This document shows, piece by piece, positions 14,188 through 22,134 of a DNA stretch of 37,553 nt. The stretch comes from Clostridia bacterium. Its GTDB lineage: Bacteria; Bacillota; Clostridia; Oscillospirales; Acutalibacteraceae. The stretch lies in NCBI GenBank assembly GCA_017454485.1, contig JAFTCX010000040.1, positions 1 through 37,553 on the forward strand, written 5' to 3'. The translations under genes and the position numbers were made by a program. The notes under the pieces were generated by a model. That model was not told the origin of the DNA. It searched no databases and worked only from the letters and a program-made list of their open reading frames with translations. Position 1 is the first letter of the stretch. Every line of letters starts with the position of its first letter.

Positions 14188-15252
14188 TTAAACCGTCACT
14201 CTCCAGCCGCGCGTGTCTTCGCGCTTGCCCCACTGAATGCCGGTCAGCTCGTCATAGAGCTTCTGGGTCAGCTCGCCGATGCTGCCGTCGCCGATGTTCA
14301 TGACCTCGTCCTCATAACGCAGCTTGTTGACGGGGGAGACCACAGCGGCGGTGCCGGTGCCCCAAACTTCTTCAAGGGAACCGTCCTTCGCGGCAGCAAC
14401 AAGCTCATCTACGCTGATGCGGCGCTCTTCCACTTCGTAGCCCCAGTCGCGGCAAACGGTGAGGATGGAATCGCGGGTGACGCCGGGCAGGATGGAACCG
14501 TTGAGCATCGGGGTAACAACTTTACCGTTGATCTTGAACATGATGTTCATCGCGCCGACTTCTTCAATGTACTTGCGCTCCACGCCGTCCAGCCAAAGCA
14601 CCTGAGAATAACCGTCGTCGTGCGCCTTGACCTGGGCAATCAGGCTCGCTGCGTAGTTGCCGCCGGTCTTGGTGAAGCCCATGCCGCCTCTGACAGCGCG
14701 GACGTATTCATCTTCAATCCAGATGCCGACCGGCTCAAGGCCGCTTTCGTAGTAAGCGCCGGAGGGGGAGAGGATGACGATGAACAGATAGGTCTTGGAA
14801 GGCGCAACGCCGAGGAATTCGTCGGTGGCGATGATGAACGGACGAATGTACAGCGAGGTGCCGGGATCGGTCGGGATCCAGTCGCGGTCAACGTCAACAA
14901 CCGCTTTCACAGCGTCCACAAAGTCTTCCACCGGCAGCTCGGGGATCACAAGACGCTTGTTGGAATTGTTGGCGCGCTTTGCGTTCATGTCCGGGCGGAA
15001 CAGATAAACGCTGCCGTCCTCGCCCTTGTAGGCTTTCAGACCCTCGAACATTTCCTGACCGTAATGGAACACCATCGCGGACGGCGCAAGGGACAGATTC
15101 TGATAGGGAACGATGCGGGCGTCATGCCAGCCTTTGCCCTCGGTGTAGTTCATGACGAACATGTGGTCGGTGAAGATTTTGCCGAAACCGAGCGGTTGAC
15201 CCGGCGCGGGCTTTTGCTTCGGAGAAGTGGTTTTTGTGATTTTGATTTCCAT
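14188..15252 (-). CDS. ilvE: Branched-chain amino acid aminotransferase
   Basis: PLP enzyme that interconverts Ile, Leu, Val and their 2-oxo acids with glutamate/2-oxoglutarate. At 354 residues it is the longer (eukaryote/Firmicutes-like, fold IV) form. HYGQEMFEGLKAY (63-75) binds substrate; the PLP lysine is K195 in FTKTGGNYAAS; VLWLDGVERKYIEEVGAMNI and GSILPGVTRDSIL follow in standard order. AAAGGGTG lies ahead of ATG 15252. It is the last of a minus-strand series that starts at the T-box, separated from korC by three tandem repeats, so it may have its own promoter there. The context suggests the amination step of Ile synthesis from 2-oxo acids. Confidence 0.94.
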   Translation of the reverse strand: MEIKITKTTSPKQKPAPGQPLGFGKIFTDHMFVMNYTEGKGWHDARIVPYQNLSLAPSAMVFHYGQEMFEGLKAYKGEDGSVYLFRPDMNAKRANNSNKRLVIPELPVEDFVDAVKAVVDVDRDWIPTDPGTSLYIRPFIIATDEFLGVAPSKTYLFIVILSPSGAYYESGLEPVGIWIEDEYVRAVRGGMGFTKTGGNYAASLIAQVKAHDDGYSQVLWLDGVERKYIEEVGAMNIMFKINGKVVTPMLNGSILPGVTRDSILTVCRDWGYEVEERRISVDELVAAAKDGSLEEVWGTGTAAVVSPVNKLRYEDEVMNIGDGSIGELTQKLYDELTGIQWGKREDTRGWRVTV

Positions 15253-15274
15253 ATAGTTGCACCCTTTCTTATTT

Positions 15275-15896
15275 AATTCGGAATTCGGAATTCGGAATTC
15301 CGAATTGATGGACGCCGCGCTGCGCGCGATGCGTCAAATGTGTAGGATAAGCTGCGAAAAAATTTAATGATAGCCAATGATTTAAAAATATAATTTACGG
15401 ATTGTCAACCGTAGTGTACTTTTTGTCGCGGAGATAATCTTTTTTTATTTTCACTATTCCCGCGACCGCAATTCTGAATTCGGAATTCGGAATTCGGAAT
15501 TGATGGACGCCGCGCTGCGCGCGATGCGTCAAATGTGTAGGATAAGCTGCGAAAAAATTTAATGATAGCCTATGATTGAAAAAATATAATTTACGTATTG
15601 TCAACCGTAGTGCACTTTTCGTCGCGGAGACAATCTTTTTTTATTTTCACTATTCCCGCGACCGCAATTCGGAATTCCGAATTCGGAATTGATGGACGCC
15701 GCGCTGCGCGCGATGCGTCAAATGTGTAGGATAAGCTGCGCAAAAAATTTGATGATAGCCTATGATTGAAAAATATAATTTACGGATTGTCAACCGTAGT
15801 GCACTTTTCGTCGCGGAGACAATCTTTTTTTCTTTTCACTATTCCCGCGACCGCAATTCCGAATTCATAATTCCGAATTCCGAATTGCGAAGCGGA
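15275..15896. repeat. Three tandem about 190-bp repeats with GGAATTC joints
   Basis: Units begin at about 15302, 15497 and 15686 and are joined by tandem AATTCGG / GGAATTC runs. Each holds a GC-rich hairpin-like part (GACGCCGCGCTGCGCGCG), TGTGTAGGATAAGCTGCG, an AT-rich middle and TTTTCACTATTCCCGCGACC. They are nearly identical, differing by a few bases. On the minus strand each contains TTGACA followed by an AT-rich stretch, so they could supply a weak promoter to ilvE. No protein or RNA gene is supported in this 645-base gap. Confidence 0.85.
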
Positions 15897-15898
15897 AT

Positions 15899-16435
15899 TT
15901 ATTCCGCGAGCTCATACCCTGTTTTCAGCGCCTGCAAATTGACGTCGAGCAGGTTCATTTTGCGCGCGGGAATGACCTTTTTGAGCGCGTCTTCGGTGTG
16001 TTCAAAGCTCATGTCTTCGCTCTCCTTGAGGAGCTTGCCCATGAGGATCATGTTCGCCAGCGTGGAAAAGCCCGCGTTTTTCGCAAGCTCCGTGGCGGGC
16101 ACATAGCAAACGCGCACGTCGTCGCGTTCCACTTTGGCGGCAATCAGGGAGGAGTCCACAAGAATCAGTCCGCCGGGAACGACAGCGTTCTCATATTTTT
16201 TCAGCGAGGGCAGGTTCATTGCAACAAGGGTGTTCGGCTCGTTGACGATCGGGGAGCCGACCGGCTCATCACCGACGATGACGGAGCAGTTCGCCGTGCC
16301 GCCGCGCATTTCAGGGCCGTAGGAGGGGAGCCAGCTCACCTGTTTGTCTTCGATCAGACCTTTATTTGCAAGGAACTTTCCGGCAAACAGCACGCCCTGG
16401 CCGCCGAAGCCGGCAATCAGAATCTGGTTCATCAT
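15899..16435 (-). CDS. korC: 2-oxoacid:ferredoxin oxidoreductase, gamma subunit
   Basis: A 178-residue subunit of a ferredoxin-dependent 2-oxoacid oxidoreductase (VOR/KOR type), which oxidatively decarboxylates 2-oxo acids to acyl-CoA and CO2 or runs in reverse. [12 protein letters not shown] (9-20) and [13 protein letters not shown] (38-50) are diagnostic of the gamma domain that binds CoA. It overlaps the beta-subunit stop by four bases (ATGA), so the two are coupled. Last of the four subunit genes. Confidence 0.92.
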   Translation of the reverse strand: MMNQILIAGFGGQGVLFAGKFLANKGLIEDKQVSWLPSYGPEMRGGTANCSVIVGDEPVGSPIVNEPNTLVAMNLPSLKKYENAVVPGGLILVDSSLIAAKVERDDVRVCYVPATELAKNAGFSTLANMILMGKLLKESEDMSFEHTEDALKKVIPARKMNLLDVNLQALKTGYELAE

Positions 16436-17190
16436 TTCGCTTCAGCCTCCTTTTGCGCCGTGCGGTCTTTATAAACGCCGAGCGGATAATACGGGATCAT
16501 GTTTTCTTCCAGCCATTGCAGCGCCTTTTCGGGCGAAAGGCCCCAGTTCGTCGGGCAGGAGGAGATCACTTCGATCAGAGAAAAGCCCTTGCCTTCCACT
16601 TGATTCTGGAACGCCTTTTTGATGGCCTTTTTGGCGGCGCGGATGTTTTTGACATTGTTGACCGCCACACGCTCAATGTATTCGGGACCCTCCAGCTGCG
16701 AGAGCATCTCGGAGATCTTTACGGGATAGCCGCAATGGTTGACGTCGCGGCCGTAGGGCGAGGTCTGGGTGACCTGACCGGGCAGGGTGGTCGGCGCCAT
16801 CTGACCGCCGGTCATGCCGTAGATTGCGTTGTTGACAAAGATCACGGTGATATTCTCGTTGCGCGTTGCGGCGTGTACGGTTTCGGCGGTGCCGATGGAG
16901 GCAAGGTCGCCGTCGCCCTGATAGGAAAACACAATGTTTTCCGGGTCGGCGCGTTTGATGCCGGTTGCAACGGCGGGTGCGCGTCCGTGCGCAGCTTCCA
17001 CCATGTCGCAGTTGAAATAGTTGTAGGCCATCACGGCGCAGCCGACAGGCGCAACGCCAATGGTTTTTCCTTCAATGCCGAGCTCGTCAATCGCTTCGGC
17101 AACCAGACGGTGAATGATGCCGTGGGTGCAGCCGGGGCAGTAGTGCAGCGGCACATCGCACAGAGATTTCGGTTTTTCAAAAACGACCAT
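16432..17190 (-). CDS. korB: 2-oxoacid:ferredoxin oxidoreductase, beta (TPP) subunit
   Basis: 252 residues; carries thiamine diphosphate and the catalytic centre. CDVPLHYCPGCTHGIIHR (about 11-28) has the conserved cysteines; YQGDGDLASIGTAETVHAA with VNNAIYGMTGGQMAPTT (about 88-125) is the TPP/Mg site (GDGD ... NN). SLIEVISSCPTNWG is typical of the VOR/KOR branch. The start overlaps the alpha stop by one base. Substrate is not fixed by the motifs; branched-chain or 2-oxoglutarate are both possible for the family. Confidence 0.93.
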   Translation of the reverse strand: MVVFEKPKSLCDVPLHYCPGCTHGIIHRLVAEAIDELGIEGKTIGVAPVGCAVMAYNYFNCDMVEAAHGRAPAVATGIKRADPENIVFSYQGDGDLASIGTAETVHAATRNENITVIFVNNAIYGMTGGQMAPTTLPGQVTQTSPYGRDVNHCGYPVKISEMLSQLEGPEYIERVAVNNVKNIRAAKKAIKKAFQNQVEGKGFSLIEVISSCPTNWGLSPEKALQWLEENMIPYYPLGVYKDRTAQKEAEAK

Positions 17191-18254
17191 TACGCTTGTC
17201 CTCCTTTGTCAGCTTCTTCAATGGCTGCGAGCACCTGTGCCGGAGACGGGATCATGCCGCCTGTGCGGTTGCACAGCGTCACCGGGCGTTTGCAGCGGGT
17301 GGCAAGTTCAATATCTTCCACCATCTGACCCATGTTCAGCTCCACGGAGATGAACTGTTTCACATGCTCCGCTGCGGCAAGCAGTGTCTTTTTCGGGAAC
17401 GGCCAAAGGGTGATCGGGCGGATGAGACCGACCTTGATGCCCTTTTTGCGCGCTTCGTTGATCGCGTTTTTGGAAACGCGCGCGGCAATTCCGAACGCAA
17501 CCACGCAAAGCTCGGCGTCGTCCATCAGGTATTCTTCGACCATCACTTCGTTCTCTTCAATCTGCTTGTAGCGCTCAAAGCGGGCAAAGTTGTTCTTTTC
17601 CAGCTCTTCCGGCTCAAGGAACAGGGAGTTGACGATGTTGTGCGGTCTTTCCATCTTTGTGCCGGTGACAGCCCAGGGCTTTTCATAGTGCTGCACTTCC
17701 ACCTCGCTGAGGTTGACCGGCTCCATCATCTGGCCGGTGGTGCCGTCGGCAAGGATCATCGCCGTCATGCGGTATTTGTCGGCAAGGTCAAAGCCCTTGA
17801 CGGTCAGGCTGGCCATCTCCTGCACGCTCGACGGCGCAAGAACAATCATTTTATAGTCGCCGTGGCCGCCGCCCTTGGTCGCCTGGAAATAGTCGGACTG
17901 GGAGGGCTGGATGCCGCCGAGGCCCGGGCCGCCGCGCTGGACGTTGACCACAAGGGCGGGCAGGTCGGAACCTGCAAGATAGGAGAGACCTTCGCTTTTC
18001 AGCGAGATTCCCGGGCTGGAAGAGGACGTCATGACGCGCTTGCCTGCGCCCGCAACGCCGTAGACCATGTTGATGGCCGCAATTTCACTTTCCGCCTGCA
18101 GGAAGCAGCCGCCGATCTTGGGCATTTTCTTTGCCATGTAAGCGGCGATCTCCGTCTGCGGGGTAATGGGATAACCGAAGTAGTGGCGGCAGCCGGCGAG
18201 AATGGCGGCTTCTGCGATCGCTTCGTTCCCCTTCATCAAAACTTTCTCAGACAT
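17190..18254 (-). CDS. vorB: 2-oxoacid:ferredoxin oxidoreductase, alpha subunit, VorB-like
   Basis: 354 residues, the pyrimidine-binding and C-terminal domains of the alpha subunit: KGNEAIAEAAILAGCRHYFG and YPITPQTEI at the N-terminus, TSSSSPGISLKSEGLSYLAG about 75-95, NVQRGGPGLGG at about 104, and NRTGGMIPSPAQVLAAI at the end. Sequences of this length and pattern are usually annotated VorB (3-methyl-2-oxobutanoate:ferredoxin oxidoreductase), which fits with the nearby branched-chain aminotransferase. The four-gene order delta-alpha-beta-gamma is the normal operon layout. GTGAGGTG lies ahead of the ATG. Confidence 0.92.
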   Translation of the reverse strand: MSEKVLMKGNEAIAEAAILAGCRHYFGYPITPQTEIAAYMAKKMPKIGGCFLQAESEIAAINMVYGVAGAGKRVMTSSSSPGISLKSEGLSYLAGSDLPALVVNVQRGGPGLGGIQPSQSDYFQATKGGGHGDYKMIVLAPSSVQEMASLTVKGFDLADKYRMTAMILADGTTGQMMEPVNLSEVEVQHYEKPWAVTGTKMERPHNIVNSLFLEPEELEKNNFARFERYKQIEENEVMVEEYLMDDAELCVVAFGIAARVSKNAINEARKKGIKVGLIRPITLWPFPKKTLLAAAEHVKQFISVELNMGQMVEDIELATRCKRPVTLCNRTGGMIPSPAQVLAAIEEADKGGQA

Positions 18255-18263
18255 TTTCGCACC

Positions 18264-18470
18264 TCACTTTTCCACTTTGATGATACAATCCGGACACATG
18301 GTTGCGCAGAACGCGCAGCCGATGCACTTGCTTTGATCGGTGATCTCGGCAGGGGAGTGTCCTTTTTGGTTGATCTTGTCCTTGGCGATCACAATGATCT
18401 GCTTCGGACAGACCATGGCGCACAGGCCGCAGCCTTTGCACCAGTCGGTTCTGAATGTGACTTTGGGCAT
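18264..18470 (-). CDS. Ferredoxin-type (delta) subunit of the 2-oxoacid oxidoreductase
   Basis: A 68-residue protein with two complete 4Fe-4S binding motifs, CKGCGLCAMVCP and CIGCAFCATMCP, each Cys-x2-Cys-x2-Cys-x3-Cys-Pro. It carries electrons between the TPP subunit and free ferredoxin. It lies nine bases ahead of the alpha subunit, with GGAAGG before its ATG. First of the four subunit genes, 41 bases after the P-loop ATPase gene. Confidence 0.93.
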   Translation of the reverse strand: MPKVTFRTDWCKGCGLCAMVCPKQIIVIAKDKINQKGHSPAEITDQSKCIGCAFCATMCPDCIIKVEK

Positions 18471-18511
18471 AAACTACCTTCCTTTCGTTCTCGGTAATAT
18501 TGCTTACAAAA

Positions 18512-19180
18512 TTATATAAGTTTTTCCTGCAGATGCAGCGGGAATACGTTTTCGTTCGCCAGCGCCTGTGCGTCGGCAAAATCTTCGCGCACACTTGTCA
18601 TCACCAGCGGCAGACCGGAAAGCGCGGAAAGCTCTTTTGCTTTTTGAGCGCCGAGGAGAATGTCATCGACCGCCGTCGCGTCGCCGATGTTGGAGTTGTT
18701 CACAATGCCGGTGAAGGGCAGGTGACAGGCCGTTTCAATGTCACGCAGAACCTCCAGCGCTTCCTGCGCTGTTTTTGTCAGCGGGCGGAAAAAATTTGAC
18801 ACAAAAAGCATATCGTAATTGCCTTCCGCTTTGATCTGGTCGGCAAATCTGCCGAGCGCCACGGCGCCCTGATCGTCGCCGCCGATATCGAGCACACAAA
18901 ACGTATCGTGGTCGGCAATCGGACGCTGCATCGCGGCAGGCAAAGCAGGGATGTCAAGGTTGGAGCCGGCATAATCGGAGCAGATCAGCTCCACACCGGC
19001 GGCGTCCAACTCTGTTTGACTGTCCTTCGTGCGAAAATAGGGGTTCACGATGTCGAGGTCCAGAATGGCAACCTTTTGGTGCGTCTGCCGAAGATGCAGA
19101 GCGAAGTTCACGGCAATGTTCGTTTTTCCGCTGCCGTAGTGGCCGCAAAAGATCGTAATGCGTTTGGGGTGGTTGGACAT
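18512..19180 (-). CDS. P-loop ATPase, MinD/ParA-like, of unknown role
   Basis: A 222-residue NTPase. Walker A is GHYGSGKTNIAVNFALHL (about 13-30), then a SIMIBI-type VAILDLDIVNPYFRTKD and VLDIGGDDQGA where MinD relatives have the switch regions. It is not a standard MinD, Mrp or nucleotide-loading protein by any motif I recognise. The start at 19180 has GGAGG at good spacing; longer in-frame starts run into the repeat element. It lies just before the oxidoreductase genes on the same strand and may be co-transcribed; a role in assembling or inserting a cofactor, as for other SIMIBI ATPases, is only a guess. Confidence 0.8.
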   Translation of the reverse strand: MSNHPKRITIFCGHYGSGKTNIAVNFALHLRQTHQKVAILDLDIVNPYFRTKDSQTELDAAGVELICSDYAGSNLDIPALPAAMQRPIADHDTFCVLDIGGDDQGAVALGRFADQIKAEGNYDMLFVSNFFRPLTKTAQEALEVLRDIETACHLPFTGIVNNSNIGDATAVDDILLGAQKAKELSALSGLPLVMTSVREDFADAQALANENVFPLHLQEKLI

Positions 19181-19205
19181 AGAAACCTCCAGATGAGGGA
19201 AGATA

Positions 19206-19456
19206 ATTCGGAATTCGGAATTCGGAATTCCGAATTCCGAATTGTGGGGCGCCGCCTGCGGCGATGCGCCAAAGTGCTTACAAGCAATTGTAATTTGGAC
19301 TTGATGGAGCGAAGGTGTCCGTCTGATTGAAAAATATGATTTGCGGATTGTCACCCGAAGCGCACTTTTCGTCGCGGAGGATACTTGTATTTCAGTTCCA
19401 CTTTTTCCGCGACCGCAATTCCGCATTCCGCATTCCGCATTCCGAATTCCGAATTC
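19206..19456. repeat. Diverged fourth copy of the GGAATTC-bounded repeat
   Basis: Starts and ends in tandem GGAATTC / TTCCGCA units. The middle shares GATTGAAAAATATGATTTGC, GGATTGTCACCCGAAGCGCA and CACTTTTCGTCGCGGAG with the three tandem units at 15275-15896, but the GC-rich part differs (GGCGCCGCCTGCGGCGATGC). It separates the acyl-CoA synthetase gene from the ATPase gene. Confidence 0.8.
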
Positions 19457-19478
19457 ACAAATTGTAAAGCCGAGGGCT

Positions 19479-21749
19479 TTACAATTTGCTGCGAATGATT
19501 TTCCCGCTGATCGTCTTGGGCAGATCGTCGCGGAAGACCACAATGCGCGGATATTTATAGGGCGCGGTGTTCGTTTTCACGTAGGTCTGGATCTCTTTTT
19601 TGAGCGCTTCGCTCGGCTCGGTGCCCTTGGTGAGCACAACGCTCGCCTTCACCACCTGGCCGCGCACCTCGTCCGGCGCCGCGGAAACGCCGCATTCCAG
19701 CACATAGGGCAGCTCCATGATGACGTTTTCGATCTCGAACGGTCCGATGCGGTAGCCGGAGGATTTGATCACATCGTCGATGCGGCTGACATACCAGTAA
19801 TAGCCGTCCTCATCGCGCCAGGCGGTGTCGCCAGTGTGATACATCCCGTCGCGGCAGGCTTCCGCCGTCTGTTCTTCGCTGCCATAGTATTCCATGAACA
19901 ATCCACAGGGCTTGCCTTTGTCAAGGCGCACAACAATTTCGCCGGTCTCGCCGGTGTCCACCGGGTTGCCGTCGGGGTCCACAAGGTCAATATCGTAAGA
20001 GGGGATCGCCTTGCCCATCGCGCCCGGCTTCGGCGTTGTGCCGAACAAATTGCCGATCGTCAGCGTGGTCTCGGTTTGACCGAAGCCTTCAAAGATCGTA
20101 AGACCGGTCGCCTCCTTGAAGCGATAAAAGACCTCGGGGTTGAGCGCTTCGCCGGCCGTTGTGGCATATTGGATGGAGGACAGGTCATATTTGGACAGAT
20201 CCTCTTTGATGAACATACGATACATCGTCGGCGGAGCGCAGAAGGTGGTGATGTTGTATTTTTTAAACATCGGCAGGATATCGTCGGCGTGGAAGCGGTC
20301 AAAGTCATAGGTGAAGACCGCGCCCTCGCACATCCACTGTCCGTAAAGCTTGCCCCAAAGGGCTTTGCCCCAGCCGGTGTCGGAGATGGTGAAATGCAGT
20401 CCGTCGGAGCGGACGGTGTGCCAGTATTTGGCGGTGATGTAATGCCCGAGTGCATATTTATAGTTGTGCAAAACAATCTTCGGGTAGCCCGTTGTGCCGG
20501 AAGAGAAGAACATCAGCATCGGGTCGCTGCCGCAGGGCGTTTCGTCTGTGCGCGGGAACACGCTGCGGAACATGGTGTATTCCTCATCAAAGCAGTGCCA
20601 GCCGTCGCGTTTGCCGTGGACGATGACTTTCACCGCGCGCTCACCGACGGTTTTTTCGGCCTTTTCCACTTCGGCCGCCGTGTTGTCGTCGGCAGTGCAG
20701 ACAATCGCCTTGACATCGGCGCGCTCAAAGCGATATTCAAAATCGTGCGCGAGCAGCTGATGTGTTGCCGGAATGGGGATGGCGCCGATCTTGTGCAGCG
20801 CAAGGATGGAATACCAGAACTCAAGGTGACGCTTGAGCACCAGCATGACACGGTCGCCCTTCTTGATGCCGAGGCTTTTGAAATAGTTTGCCGTGCGTGC
20901 GGAGTTCCGTTTCATATCCAGGAAAGTGATCCGCTGTTCGACCTTGTCTTTGGAGACGTGAAGCATTGCCAGCTTGTCGGGATCGCGGTCGGCGATGGCG
21001 TCCACAACGTCATAGGCGAAGTTGAATTTTTCCTCGTTTTTGAAGGCGAGGGAGAGCAGGTGTCCTTTTTCGTCCTCGGTGGCGTCGATGAACGGGCTGA
21101 TGGCGAAGGTCTGCGCTTTTCCGGCGGAGACGATGGTCTCTTCCACTTTGGTGTCGCTGACCTTTTTATCGTCGGGCATCACGACCGCGAGGAAGGAGCA
21201 GTCCTTGCCGTTCATGGCAATCATACCGTGGGGCAGGCCGCTGTTATAGTAGATGCTGTCGCCCTCTTCCAGCACGACCTCGTGCCCGTCGACCTGCACC
21301 TTCAGCGTGCCTTCCAGCACAAGGTCGAACTCCTGACCGGCGTGGGTCGTCGTGTGGATCGGGCGGTTTTGCAGCTTTTCGTTGTAATCGTATTTTGCAA
21401 GATAGGGCTTGGCGATTTTTCCGCGGAACAGCGGCGCAAGCTTGCGGATCTCGATGCCGTCCTCTTTTGCGGTGCGGATCGCCTGACCCTTTCGAGTCAC
21501 GGTGTAAGTGGACAGATGCGCAGACTGTCCTTCCAACAAGTCCGTAATGCCGATGCCGAACGCGAAAGCGCATTTGTGAATGAAGGTGAACGGCAGATCG
21601 ACCGTTGCCGTCTCATAGGAAATGTACTGTGCTTCACTCAGTTCGGTTTTTTGTGCCATTTCAGCGGTGGAATAGCCGTAAATCTGACGCATCTCGCGAA
21701 TTCGTTCCGCCACCTGCTGTACTTCGTTGGAAAGGTGATTTTTCTGCAT
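19479..21749 (-). CDS. HTH-cupin-acyl-CoA synthetase fusion protein
   Basis: A 756-residue fusion. About residues 10-72: XRE-type HTH (RIREMRQIYGYSTAEMAQKT, then GIGITDLLEG). About 125-192: cupin (HTTTHAGQEFDLVLEG, SIYYNSGLPHGMIAM). From about 235: an acyl-CoA synthetase that adenylates a carboxylic acid and transfers it to CoA, with MFFSSGTTGYPKIVLHN (ATP loop), FEGFGQTET, TGDTAWRDEDGYYWYVSRID and the C-terminal LPKTISGKIIRSKL with the catalytic lysine. The domain resembles medium/branched-chain (MACS-type) synthetases. ATG 21749 is preferred over 21755: GGAGG is 8 bases from it, but only 2 from the other. Controlled by the T-box leader directly upstream. Substrate is inference from context. 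Confidence 0.88.
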   Translation of the reverse strand: MQKNHLSNEVQQVAERIREMRQIYGYSTAEMAQKTELSEAQYISYETATVDLPFTFIHKCAFAFGIGITDLLEGQSAHLSTYTVTRKGQAIRTAKEDGIEIRKLAPLFRGKIAKPYLAKYDYNEKLQNRPIHTTTHAGQEFDLVLEGTLKVQVDGHEVVLEEGDSIYYNSGLPHGMIAMNGKDCSFLAVVMPDDKKVSDTKVEETIVSAGKAQTFAISPFIDATEDEKGHLLSLAFKNEEKFNFAYDVVDAIADRDPDKLAMLHVSKDKVEQRITFLDMKRNSARTANYFKSLGIKKGDRVMLVLKRHLEFWYSILALHKIGAIPIPATHQLLAHDFEYRFERADVKAIVCTADDNTAAEVEKAEKTVGERAVKVIVHGKRDGWHCFDEEYTMFRSVFPRTDETPCGSDPMLMFFSSGTTGYPKIVLHNYKYALGHYITAKYWHTVRSDGLHFTISDTGWGKALWGKLYGQWMCEGAVFTYDFDRFHADDILPMFKKYNITTFCAPPTMYRMFIKEDLSKYDLSSIQYATTAGEALNPEVFYRFKEATGLTIFEGFGQTETTLTIGNLFGTTPKPGAMGKAIPSYDIDLVDPDGNPVDTGETGEIVVRLDKGKPCGLFMEYYGSEEQTAEACRDGMYHTGDTAWRDEDGYYWYVSRIDDVIKSSGYRIGPFEIENVIMELPYVLECGVSAAPDEVRGQVVKASVVLTKGTEPSEALKKEIQTYVKTNTAPYKYPRIVVFRDDLPKTISGKIIRSKL

Positions 21750-21767
21750 TGTCATGTCCTCCTTATT

Positions 21768-22049
21768 TTAAAAAATAAGCCCGCCTCAAAGAAATCCTTT
21801 GAGACGAGCATTGTTTCAATACCCGCGGTACCACTCAAATTGCGGAAGGCCGCCACTCTCGGGTTCTAACAAACCCCATGCATTGACGCAGCAATCACGG
21901 AAGACACTACTCGCGCTTGTTTTCGCATCTTCAGCTCGGAAGGGATGGGACACTGAGAGGGTGTTCCTGCCGGGCTTTCACCGCCCCCGGCTCGCTGAAA
22001 GATCGTTCTCTCGTCCGTCTTCGTCACAGCTTTTTGTTGTTATTCACTT
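21768..22049 (-). promoter_or_regulatory. T-box leader, specifier read as ATC (isoleucine)
   Basis: Minus strand. The T-box sequence GAGTGGTACCGCGGGTAT is present (21823-21840), followed by the terminator GTCTCAAAG / CTTTGAGGC and a T-run (21770-21806). Upstream, the stem I apical signature GCGAGCCGGGGGCGGTGAAA and GCCCGGC is clear. The specifier lies in TGTCCCATCCCTTCCGAGC (21935-21953), six bases before the conserved GAGC as in B. subtilis glyQS; that reads ATC, Ile. The base after it is C rather than the usual A, which leaves some doubt. High uncharged tRNA-Ile would let transcription continue into the synthetase gene. Confidence 0.85.
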
Positions 22050-22055
22050 GAAAGA

Positions 22056-22084
22056 AGTTTAACACTTCCAAACGGAATTGTCAA
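22056..22084 (-). promoter_or_regulatory. Sigma-A promoter of the T-box leader
   Basis: Minus strand TTGACA, 17-base spacer, TAAACT. It places the transcript start just ahead of the T-box stem I. Confidence 0.65.
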
Positions 22085-22134
22085 GCTTTTTTTGCTCGCT
22101 CAAAGAAAAACCGTTTTGGCGAAAGACGTGCGCC

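Noticed and set aside
15275-15896. Tandem repeats considered as a CRISPR array
   Set aside because: The whole about 190-bp unit is repeated; there are no short direct repeats with unique spacers and no cas genes.
15762-16106. Open frame encoding NSEFIIPNSEL-like repeats
   Set aside because: It is a translation of the GGAATTC repeat joints, a known kind of false gene, and runs antisense into korC.
19341-21869. An 842-codon open frame on the plus strand opposite the acyl-CoA synthetase
   Set aside because: It is the mirror of a GC-rich, motif-complete gene; it has no domain pattern or RBS and begins in the repeat element.
14188-22049. Reading the VOR/ilvE genes as a purely catabolic, fermentative set
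   Set aside because: Possible for the enzymes, but it fits poorly with a T-box, which turns genes on when charged tRNA is scarce. Kept as the main alternative.
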